Positions 1-6,326 of a stretch of DNA of 6,590 bases are shown here, piece after piece. How positions within the stretch are numbered: position 1 is the first letter of the stretch; each line of letters starts with the position of its first letter. The translations under genes and the position numbers were made by a program. The DNA is from JACCQS01 sp050999295 (lineage in GTDB: Bacteria; Actinomycetota; Actinomycetes; Mycobacteriales; Geodermatophilaceae). The notes under the pieces were generated by a model. That model was not told the origin of the DNA. It did no database searches and saw nothing but the letters and a program-made list of their open reading frames with translations. The stretch spans positions 1-6,590 of the forward strand of contig JBPCPI010000180.1 of assembly GCA_050999295.1 (NCBI GenBank), read 5' to 3'.

Positions 1-919
1 CATCGGCGCCGCCGACGATCTCACTGATCTCTTGGGTGATCTGGGCTTGTCGGGCCTGGTTGACGTCTCGGGTGAGCCCGCGGATCAACTCGTCTGCGTT
101 GTCGGTGGCGGCCTTCATCGCCCGGCGCCGGGCGGCGGACTCCGAGGCTGCCGATTCCAGCAGAGCTGCATAGATCCGGCTGGTCACGTAGGTCGGGAGC
201 AGCGCGTCGAGCAGAGTCTCGGGATCGGGCTCGAATTCGTACGAGGGTTGCTGCTCGGAGACCTTGCTCGACTCTTCCTCGGCGTAATCGACCTCCTCCA
301 CGACCAGTGGAGCAACCCGGTTGGCGGTCGGCTCCTGGGCGAGCATTGAAACGAACCGGGTGTGTACGAGATGGATCTCGTCAACCCCGTGCGCCTCGTC
401 GTCCCGGGCATCGTCACCCTTGTCGTCCACGCCAGCCAGGAACGCCCGGATCAGCGTGCCGGCGACATCGCGGGCGTCTGCGGCAGTGGGCTGTTCGGAG
501 AACCCGCTCCACGTCTGGGCTACCGCGCGCCTTCGGAAACTGTAGTAACCGATCCCCTTGCGGCCGATGACGTAGAGCATCGGCTCCTTGCCCTCGCTAC
601 GCAGCAGGGCCTGGAGTTCCTCGGCTGCGCGCACCGCGTTGGCGGTGTAGCCGCCGGCCAAGCCCCGGTCGCTGGTCACGATGAGGACCGCTGCGCGCCT
701 GGGGTTCTCGCGCTCCACCAGCAGCGGATGATCCAGCGACGCCGAGGCGGCCAGTGAGGACAGGGCGCGAGTGATCTCTCGCGCATAGGGCAGTGCCGCC
801 TGTACCCGCTGTTGCGCCTTGGCGATGCGGGTGGTGGCGATCAGCTCCATGGCCCGGGTGATCTTCTTGGTCGAGGTGACCGAGGAGATCCGCCGACGAA
901 TCTCGCGAATCTGGGCCAT
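1..919 (-). CDS. atpG: ATP synthase F1 subunit gamma (3' end cut by window)
   Basis: Gamma is the central rotor shaft that couples c-ring rotation to catalysis in the alpha/beta hexamer. The frame is open from ATG at 919 to the window edge, 306 codons with no internal stop; probably only a few C-terminal residues are missing. The N-terminal helix reads MAQIREIRRRISSVTSTKKI with KITRAMELIATTRIAKAQ following. SDRGLAGGY lies at residues 83-91, with Ala where many homologues have Cys, and the C-terminal helix ends QITQEISEIVGGAD, a typical gamma signature. Residues 164-178 form an acidic insertion (VDDKGDDARDDEAHG) at the place where mycobacterial gamma carries an extra loop reported to restrain ATP hydrolysis. 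A second acidic linker follows VVEEVDYAEEES. The likely Shine-Dalgarno GAGGCGG (929-935) lies inside the upstream repeat. Gamma follows atpA after a 108-nt gap, the usual alpha-gamma order, so atpD should come next. Confidence 0.97.
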   Translation of the reverse strand, partial: MAQIREIRRRISSVTSTKKITRAMELIATTRIAKAQQRVQAALPYAREITRALSSLAASASLDHPLLVERENPRRAAVLIVTSDRGLAGGYTANAVRAAEELQALLRSEGKEPMLYVIGRKGIGYYSFRRRAVAQTWSGFSEQPTAADARDVAGTLIRAFLAGVDDKGDDARDDEAHGVDEIHLVHTRFVSMLAQEPTANRVAPLVVEEVDYAEEESSKVSEQQPSYEFEPDPETLLDALLPTYVTSRIYAALLESAASESAARRRAMKAATDNADELIRGLTRDVNQARQAQITQEISEIVGGAD

Positions 920-928
920 GCTGCTACA

Positions 929-935
929 CCGCCTC
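929..935 (-). promoter_or_regulatory. Ribosome binding site of atpG, inside a repeat
   Basis: On the minus strand GAGGCGG ends 9 nt before the ATG at 919. It is the only good Shine-Dalgarno-like sequence upstream of this start. These bases are also the downstream end of the intergenic repeat at 929-1007, and the same seven bases occur at the end of the related repeat at 2773-2849. Assignment rests on spacing and complementarity only. Confidence 0.6.
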
Positions 936-950
936 GTGCGCTGCGCGCAC
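936..950. repeat. Perfect hairpin in repeat copy A
   Basis: The plus strand reads GTGCGC-TGC-GCGCAC, a 6-bp all-matched GC-rich stem with a 3-nt loop. In the transcript it would sit immediately upstream of the atpG Shine-Dalgarno. There is no following U-tract, so it is not a classical intrinsic terminator. Confidence 0.7.
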
Positions 951-1014
951 CGCTCGTTCCGGTCCTCGCTCGCTGGCGCTCGCTGCGATCCTCACTCGCG
1001 TCTCGGCGACAGGC

Positions 1015-1027
1015 GCCTCGTGCGCTG
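1015..1027 (-). repeat. Partial repeat copy directly after the atpA stop
   Basis: Plus-strand GCCTCGTGCGCTG at 1015-1027 is identical to 931-943 within copy A, in the same orientation, starting on the base next to the atpA stop codon. The atpA-atpG gap is therefore bounded by short direct repeats about 84 nt apart. It may be a truncated copy of the element or a trace of how it was inserted. Confidence 0.6.
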
Positions 1028-2658
<1,631 letters not shown>

Positions 2659-2671
<13 letters not shown>

Positions 2672-2742
2672 GTGAACGTCCTGTCTGTCTGAGTGGTGAT
2701 CGGGGTGCAGAGCTCGGGAGGTGGTCGGAGGCGCTGGGTCAT
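2659..2742 (-). other. Possible 27-codon leader ORF overlapping the atpA start
   Basis: An ATG at 2742 opens a 27-codon frame (starting MTQRLRPPPELC) that runs through the atpA leader and stops at TGA 2661-2659, 13 bases into atpA in another frame. Its own ATG overlaps the stop of an 8-codon ORF at 2765-2739 as ATGA. It has no recognisable domain and no strong ribosome binding site of its own. It could take part in translational coupling to atpA or could be chance; in GC-rich DNA short open frames are common. Confidence 0.2.
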
Positions 2743-2765
2743 GGAGCCGGCTTCGTCGTTCTCAT
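2739..2765 (-). other. Possible 8-codon mini-ORF downstream of repeat copy B
   Basis: The frame reads MRTTKPAP then TGA. GAGGCGG at 2773-2779, the end of repeat copy B, lies 7 nt upstream of its ATG, the same arrangement that positions the atpG start. Its stop overlaps the next ATG as ATGA (2742-2739). No protein-level evidence supports it. Confidence 0.2.
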
Positions 2766-2772
2766 TGCTTGT

Positions 2773-2849
2773 CCGCCTCGTGCGCTGCGCGCACCGGTCG
2801 GTCCGCTCGACCCTCGCTGGCGCTCGGTCGATGCTCCCGCCCTCTCGGC
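2773..2849 (-). repeat. Intergenic repeat element, copy B (atpH-atpA gap)
   Basis: This roughly 77-nt block is related to copy A at 929-1007 and lies in the same orientation. It shares an exact 24-nt segment (2773-2796), then diverges in the middle, then shares the CTCGCTGGCGCTCG core (2813-2826) and the terminal TCTCGGC. Its hairpin GTGCGC-TGC-GCGCAC is at 2780-2794. In transcription order the element is preceded by a second exact copy of its first half (2853-2890), starting right after the atpH stop codon. Confidence 0.78.
2780..2794. repeat. Perfect hairpin in repeat copy B
   Basis: This is the same 15-nt perfect stem-loop as at 936-950: a 6-bp stem and TGC loop on the plus strand. No U-tract follows it on the transcribed strand, so it is more likely an RNA structural or processing element, or a mobile-element end, than a terminator. 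Confidence 0.7.
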
Positions 2850-2890
2850 GATCCTCGCTGGCGCTCGGTCGATGCTCCCGCCCTCTCGGC
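2812..2890. repeat. Two exact 38-bp tandem repeats after the atpH stop
   Basis: The segment 2812-2849 is identical base for base to 2853-2890, separated by 3 nt (GAT), giving a 41-bp period. Each unit contains CTCGCTGGCGCTCGG and CCCGCCCTCTCGGC. The distal unit abuts the atpH stop codon (2893-2891). The proximal unit is the first half of repeat copy B, so the element appears to have undergone a local tandem duplication. Perfect identity suggests it is recent or homogenised. Confidence 0.9.
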
Positions 2891-3709
2891 TCAACGGATC
2901 AGCCGCTGACGGGCAGCTGCGAGCCGGAACCGGGTGCTGCCGTCGATGATCTCGTCGCCTACCCGCACGACGAGCCCCCCGAGAAGGTCGGGGTCCAACG
3001 CTATCTGTAGGGCGATCCGTCGGTTGTAGATGCGCGAGAGACTGTCCACGAGACGCTGCTCCTGCTCGTCGGTGAGCGCGACCGGGGTGGTGATCTGCGC
3101 GATCGAGCGCTCCCGCCGTAGGGCAGCGAGATCGGAGAGCTCTTCGATGGCCCGCACCGGGTTGGCGGCGCCGGCGCCGGTGAGCTGAGCGGTCAGCAGG
3201 AGCGCGGTGACCGCATGGACCTTGCCACCGACCAGTGCGTCGATCAGGGTGCTCCGCTGGCTGCCGCTTGCCGATGGGTCGGACAGCGCACGTTGCAGGT
3301 CTGGACGACCGGCGACGATGCGGCCGAACCGGAACAACTCGTCCTCGACGGTGTCCAGCTTGTTGCCGGCTTCGGCCGCGGAAAACGCGGCCTGGATGGC
3401 CAGCCGTTCGAGTCCGGTGGAGAACTCGCTCGGCAACGACCACCGCGCCCGTACGGCCGACTCCAGAACAGCCGCTGCCTCCTCGCTGACCTTTCCGCCG
3501 AACAGGCTGCCTGCCAGCCCGGCGCGAGCGTCGGCGTCGGTGGAGCTGTCGGCAAGTGCGCGGCGCAATGCCGGCTGACGCTGCACGAGGCCGACGACTG
3601 CGAAGAGCTCATCGGCCAAGCTCAGCAGCGCGGCAGCTGACCGTCCCGCGCTCCCGGTGTCCAGTTCGGCCGCGACGCTGCGCAACGCCGCACGGCTGGT
3701 TGCCCGCAT
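2891..3709 (-). CDS. atpH: ATP synthase subunit delta (OSCP family), long actinobacterial form
   Basis: Delta joins the peripheral stalk to the top of the F1 head. The product has 272 residues, well above the roughly 180 of enterobacterial delta but normal for actinobacteria. The C-terminal OSCP motif is clear: LDPDLLGGLVVRVGDEIIDG, starting near residue 238, then STRFRL. The extra length reflects an internal repeat: PALRRALAD with GGKV (residues 46-54 and 71-74) recurs as PDLQRALSD with GGKV (136-144 and 161-164), exactly 90 residues apart. DNVEDELFRFGR-like sequence (TVEDELFRFGR, 120-130) is typical of this group. The ATG at 3709 shares its first base with the TAA stop of the b' gene (TAATG), which favours coupled reinitiation; GAGG lies about 10 nt upstream. 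The stop is followed at once by the tandem repeats at 2812-2890. Confidence 0.97.
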   Translation of the reverse strand: MRATSRAALRSVAAELDTGSAGRSAAALLSLADELFAVVGLVQRQPALRRALADSSTDADARAGLAGSLFGGKVSEEAAAVLESAVRARWSLPSEFSTGLERLAIQAAFSAAEAGNKLDTVEDELFRFGRIVAGRPDLQRALSDPSASGSQRSTLIDALVGGKVHAVTALLLTAQLTGAGAANPVRAIEELSDLAALRRERSIAQITTPVALTDEQEQRLVDSLSRIYNRRIALQIALDPDLLGGLVVRVGDEIIDGSTRFRLAAARQRLIR

Positions 3710-4254
3710 TACGCGCGCGCCTCGTCAGCAGCGCCGGCGGGGACGAACTCCCGCTCGCCGTCCCCTTCGGTAGCCGGCCCGGCCATCTCGTCCAGCTCAT
3801 CGAGGAACTGATTCACCGTGGAGGCCTTGCGGTCCTCGTCGGACAGCGACTCGACTGTGATCCGCTCGGTCAGCGCCAGCATCAGCTCACCGAGCTCGGC
3901 GCGGACCTGGCGAACCGCCTGGTCACGGGAGGCGACGAGCTGTTCTTCCCCGCGCTGGCGGATGCGCTCGGCCTCCCGCTCGGCCTGCTCGTGCAGCTCT
4001 TCCCGGATCCGTTCGGCATCGGCTCGGGCGGTATCCCGGATCCGAGCCACCTCCCCGCGCGCTTCAGCAAGTGCGGACTCCAGGCGCCGCTGGGCGTCTT
4101 CGAGGTTGCGGGCTGCCGCTTCGCTTTCCTCGACCTGCTGCGCGATGGTGTCCTGACGCTTGGTCGCCATCCCCGACAGGATCGGCCAGACGTATCGGTA
4201 GAGCACGAACAGGATGATCAAAAAGCCGAAGCTCTCAGCGAGAAGGACGTCCAT
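3709..4254 (-). CDS. atpF: Second ATP synthase b-type subunit (b'), N-terminal half-equivalent of mycobacterial b-delta
   Basis: This 181-residue protein is a peripheral-stalk subunit: one membrane helix near residues 4-24 (MDVLLAESFGFLIILFVLYR), then a long charged coiled coil to about residue 135, then the motif STVNQFLDELDEM at 145-157 and an acidic tail. It aligns without gaps to the upstream b subunit at a constant offset of 16 residues. With only a couple of residues before the membrane helix, it resembles from memory the N-terminus of the mycobacterial b-delta fusion rather than of mycobacterial b. The ATG at 4254 has a strong GGGGGAGG upstream and overlaps the b gene by 20 nt. The stop TAA overlaps the delta ATG by one base. 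A further in-frame start upstream at 4365 would give residues unlike any b subunit and was rejected. Expected partner: b, giving a heterodimeric stalk. Confidence 0.93.
   Translation of the reverse strand: MDVLLAESFGFLIILFVLYRYVWPILSGMATKRQDTIAQQVEESEAAARNLEDAQRRLESALAEARGEVARIRDTARADAERIREELHEQAEREAERIRQRGEEQLVASRDQAVRQVRAELGELMLALTERITVESLSDEDRKASTVNQFLDELDEMAGPATEGDGEREFVPAGAADEARA
4190..4220 (-). repeat. 31-bp segment of b' nearly identical to the b gene
   Basis: Bases 4190-4220 match 4683-4713 at 29 of 31 positions, with 19 consecutive identities in the middle. The segment encodes the membrane helix sequence LIILFVLYRYV in b' and LIVLFVLYRYV in b. Synonymous positions match as well (one of the two differences is silent, CGC/CGA), which suggests duplication or gene conversion, tempered by strong codon bias in GC-rich genomes. 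Confidence 0.85.
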
Positions 4255-4795
4255 CAGCTTCGCCTCCCCCTGCTGGTGTGTGCTCGAGTTCGGCCAGGAA
4301 CTGGTCCACCGTCGATTGCCGGCGTCGGTCATCGGCCAGGGATTGGCCGATGATCTGCTCGGCAAGTCGAGTGGATAGCCCGTCGAGTTCGATGCGCAGC
4401 TGGCTCATCGTCTCGGCGCGCTGCGCGGCCAGTTGCTCGGCACCCTGGCGCTGGATCCGCTCGACCTCTTGATCGGCCTGCTCTCTCAACTCCGCACGCA
4501 GCCGTGCTGCGTCCGCCCGTGCCTCGTCGCGGATGCTGGCCGCCTCAGCCCGCGCCTCGGAAAGTTCGGTCTCGTAGCACTCCCTGGCCTGCTGCAGCGT
4601 CCGGGCCGCCAACTCCTTGTCCGCGGCCTGCTTGCGCAGCATGTCCTCGCGCTCGTTCATTGCCCGTCGCAGCGGTGGCACGACGTAGCGGTAGAGCACG
4701 AACAGGACGATCAGGAACAGGACGAACTCAACGAAGATGGTGGCGTTGGGCAGCAGGAAGTTGGTCGTCTCCGCCGCCACCACGCTGGTAGTCAT
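4235..4795 (-). CDS. atpF: ATP synthase Fo subunit b
   Basis: Subunit b anchors the peripheral stalk in the membrane and resists rotor torque. The 186-residue product has a short N-terminal segment with TNFLLPNATIFVEF, a membrane helix at about 18-40 running into YRYVVPPLRRAMNERE, a long Ala/Glu/Arg-rich coiled coil from about 45 to 155, and the motif STVDQFLAELE at 161-171. The N-terminus resembles other actinobacterial b subunits (NFL-P-N pattern before the helix). One cysteine (residue 73) lies in the coiled coil. I chose the ATG at 4795, with GGGG-rich sequence upstream and a 10-nt gap after atpE; a GTG at 4816 would add seven residues, overlap atpE and lacks a ribosome binding site. The 3' end overlaps the b' gene by 20 nt. 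Confidence 0.95.
   Translation of the reverse strand: MTTSVVAAETTNFLLPNATIFVEFVLFLIVLFVLYRYVVPPLRRAMNEREDMLRKQAADKELAARTLQQARECYETELSEARAEAASIRDEARADAARLRAELREQADQEVERIQRQGAEQLAAQRAETMSQLRIELDGLSTRLAEQIIGQSLADDRRRQSTVDQFLAELEHTPAGGGEADGRPSR
4683..4713 (-). repeat. 31-bp segment of b nearly identical to the b' gene
   Basis: This is the partner of 4190-4220, with 29 of 31 bases the same and the same reading frame (LIVLFVLYRYV). The two copies lie 493 bp apart, as expected from tandem b genes of nearly equal length aligned without gaps. Confidence 0.85.
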
Positions 4796-4805
4796 GTCGG
4801 TGGCT

Positions 4806-5093
4806 CTACCCCGCACCCGTGACGAACACGAACAGCGCCATGAAAGCCAAGTTGATGAAGTACATGCCCTCGGCCAGACCGATGATCAGGAACATGGTGG
4901 TGTTCAGCCGACCGGCTGCCTCCGGCTGCCGCGCGACGCCCTGGATCATGGCCGAACCGACGAGACCGTCGGCAATCGCTGCCCCGATCGCGCCGCCGCC
5001 CAGTGCGATGCCACCGCCGACCATCGCCAGCCCGAGCAGGGCGGGATCGGCCCCTCCCTCGGCAGCGGCGGCCAGCACAGTGGACACACTCAT
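4806..5093 (-). CDS. atpE: ATP synthase Fo subunit c (proteolipid)
   Basis: Subunit c forms the rotating membrane ring that carries protons. The 95-residue hairpin has a Gly-rich first helix (GGGIALGGGAIGAAIADG, about 26-43), the polar loop ARQPEAAGRL (54-63), and a second helix with the proton-binding Glu75 in GLAEGMYFINLAFMALFVF. Compared with mycobacterial c it has about 14 extra N-terminal residues, and the residues after the carboxylate are Gly-Met rather than Ala-Ala. The ATG at 5093 has a strong GAGGAG 5 nt upstream. A GTG at 5123 would add ten residues and was rejected because the good ribosome binding site lies downstream of it. The 81-nt leader and strong site suit a subunit needed in many copies. 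The polar residues for a sodium-binding site are not evident, so protons are the likely ion. Confidence 0.98.
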   Translation of the reverse strand: MSVSTVLAAAAEGGADPALLGLAMVGGGIALGGGAIGAAIADGLVGSAMIQGVARQPEAAGRLNTTMFLIIGLAEGMYFINLAFMALFVFVTGAG

Positions 5094-5174
5094 GTCTTCT
5101 CCTCGTACTTTCCCGTGCCACACCTGCGTGGGTAGGTCACGAATCGTCTTCTGGGGAGTGCGAAGCAGCGACGC
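5094..5174 (-). promoter_or_regulatory. atpE: Leader between atpB and atpE with strong ribosome binding site
   Basis: This 81-nt gap is the only non-repeat gap of more than 10 nt in the window. Its minus-strand end reads GGGAAAGTACGAGGAGAAGAC before the ATG, purine-rich with GAGGAG at 5104-5099. A weak stem CCAC...GTGG (plus strand about 5119-5132) may form. Enhanced translation of atpE is established in E. coli, where c is needed in about ten copies; that this leader does the same is inference. I see no convincing promoter. Confidence 0.45.
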
Positions 5175-5924
5175 CTAGTGCGCCGCTGCTTCCTCGTCAC
5201 TGCCCACCGCTTCGCTGAAGTATATGACAGTGAGCAGCGTGAAAATCAGGGCCTGAATCACCCCGATGAACATGTCGAACAGCTTCCAGGCCACGTTCGG
5301 AGCCCACAGGATGTAGGCCGGTAGCAACGTGATGATCGAGACCATGATCCCGCCGGCGAAGATGTTCCCCCACAACCGCAGGGACAGGGAAACCGGGCGG
5401 GCGAAGTACTGGGTGATGAACTCGAACGGGGCAAGGAAGGCATACGGCTTGGTCAGGTGCCCGAAGTGCCGCTTCGCACCCCGCGCCCGTATGCCGGCGA
5501 CCTGGACCCAGATGATCACCAGCAGCATCATCGGATAGGCCAAGTTGACATCCGCGGTGGGCGGTGGGAGGTAGTGCTCGGAGGGCAGCGCCGCCAATAG
5601 GTTGCAGATCAGGATGAACGCGAAGAGCGTGACGCCCAACTCCACGACCCCCCGGGGAGCCCGCAGCCCCATGCCGTCCCGCACCTGACCCTGCACCCAG
5701 CCGGTGAGTGCCTCGAACACCAGTTGCAGCTTGGACGGCCTGCCTCGGGTGACCCCCCGAGCCATGTAGAGACCCAGAGCGCAGAGGATGACGCCGGCGA
5801 TCACGGTGGCCAGGATCGTGTCGAGGTTGAGAGTGAAGCCCAGGACCTCACCGGTCCAGTGCTCCCCCGGCCTGATGTCCTCGGCCGCCAACACGTCCGC
5901 AGAACCCGCGGCGTCGGTCGTCAT
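5175..5924 (-). CDS. atpB: ATP synthase Fo subunit a
   Basis: Subunit a is the membrane stator that holds the two proton half-channels next to the c-ring. The 249-residue protein has membrane segments near 33-55, 93-113, 128-147, 177-205 and 209-238. The essential arginine is Arg183 in SLRLWGNIFAGG, equivalent to E. coli Arg210. Gln224 in GVIQALIFTLLTVIYF corresponds to E. coli Gln252, and PTADVN (122-127) is the conserved loop motif. The position of E. coli Glu219 is Gly192, as I recall for mycobacterial subunit a too. The segment LPAYILWAPNVAWKLFDMFI is typical of actinobacteria. The ATG at 5924 overlaps the atpI stop as ATGA and is preceded by AAGGAGAT about 9 nt upstream. No Cys- or Glu-rich oddities and no truncation are seen. 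Confidence 0.98.
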   Translation of the reverse strand: MTTDAAGSADVLAAEDIRPGEHWTGEVLGFTLNLDTILATVIAGVILCALGLYMARGVTRGRPSKLQLVFEALTGWVQGQVRDGMGLRAPRGVVELGVTLFAFILICNLLAALPSEHYLPPPTADVNLAYPMMLLVIIWVQVAGIRARGAKRHFGHLTKPYAFLAPFEFITQYFARPVSLSLRLWGNIFAGGIMVSIITLLPAYILWAPNVAWKLFDMFIGVIQALIFTLLTVIYFSEAVGSDEEAAAH

Positions 5925-6319
5925 CTCTGTCGGATCTCCTTGATCAGCGGCAGCATCGAACTAGCGACGGACAGAAATTGGAACAGTGCGAGCCCGCCGA
6001 ACACGGCAATGCCTGCGGGCCGGAAGAGCAGCACGAGGCCGAACGCGAGCACGGTGATCGCCGCGAGCCGCACCAGCACCGATCCGGAGAAGCGAACCTT
6101 CGACGGCTTTCTGGCAGAGAACCGCTCCACCGAGTAGACCACCAGGGCGGAGTTCAGCAGCCCGAGAGCCAGCCCGAGGCAACCGAACAGCGCGTAGTCA
6201 CCGTGGCCCAGCGGCACCAGTACGGCCACCGCGAGCGCCCCCACGACCGCCGCCGCGATCGCCGATCGCCGGAGCGTGGTCCGGGTGACCGGAGGGGTCT
6301 GGGGCGTTTGGGTTACCAC
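5921..6319 (-). CDS. atpI: ATP synthase protein I (AtpI family)
   Basis: AtpI is a small, often non-essential membrane protein at the head of many atp operons; in other bacteria it has been linked to c-ring assembly or stability. The 132-residue product has a polar N-terminus (VTQTPQTPPVTRTTLRR) and four membrane segments near 19-37, 42-64, 80-99 and 103-122, and ends LPLIKEIRQR. Sequence identity in this family is low, so the call rests on topology, length and position before atpB. I chose the GTG at 6319, 7 nt after the AtpZ-like stop; a longer frame starting at 6382 would overlap AtpZ by more than 50 nt and adds residues unlike AtpI. The ribosome binding site is weak (GGGATGAG), consistent with coupling to the gene before it. 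The stop overlaps atpB as ATGA. Confidence 0.85.
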   Translation of the reverse strand: MVTQTPQTPPVTRTTLRRSAIAAAVVGALAVAVLVPLGHGDYALFGCLGLALGLLNSALVVYSVERFSARKPSKVRFSGSVLVRLAAITVLAFGLVLLFRPAGIAVFGGLALFQFLSVASSMLPLIKEIRQR

Positions 6320-6326
6320 GACGAGC

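Larger units (their letters stand above)
929..1007 (-). repeat. Intergenic repeat element, copy A (atpA-atpG gap)
   Basis: This roughly 79-nt block fills most of the atpA-atpG gap and resembles the block at 2773-2849 in the same orientation relative to the genes. Shared parts are an exact 24-nt segment (929-952 matching 2773-2796), the core CTCGCTGGCGCTCG (plus strand, around 970-981) and a terminal TCTCGGC. The middle differs by substitutions and small length changes. It contains a perfect hairpin at 936-950. It has no coding potential, transposase or target-site duplication that I can see. It looks like a REP-type or small non-autonomous palindromic element, but the family is not identified. 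Confidence 0.75.

Noticed and set aside
936..950. Intrinsic terminator between atpA and atpG (and at 2780-2794)
   Set aside because: The hairpin is perfect but short and lacks a U-tract, and it lies inside an operon whose next gene must be expressed.
2812..2890. CRISPR-like repeat pair
   Set aside because: There are only two units with a 3-nt spacer, no spacer-sized unique sequence and no cas genes; it is a simple tandem duplication.
2739..3443. 234-codon minus-strand frame across atpH and the repeat gap
   Set aside because: It is out of frame with the clear delta gene and its composition (Arg/Pro/Gly-rich) is that of a GC-rich shadow; only its last eight codons were kept as a possible mini-ORF.
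3700..3720. Sequencing frameshift that artificially splits a b-delta fusion
   Set aside because: The delta start MRATSRAAL has an in-frame ATG overlapping the stop as TAATG, and many actinobacteria have a separate delta starting similarly, so a true gene boundary is more likely; not fully excluded without reads.
4796..4816. Longer atpF start (GTG at 4816)
   Set aside because: No ribosome binding site is visible, it overlaps atpE, and it adds basic residues not typical of b subunits.
5094..5123. Longer atpE start (GTG at 5123, extra MWHGKVRGED)
   Set aside because: The strong GAGGAG lies between this codon and the ATG at 5093, and the extra residues are not membrane or c-subunit like.
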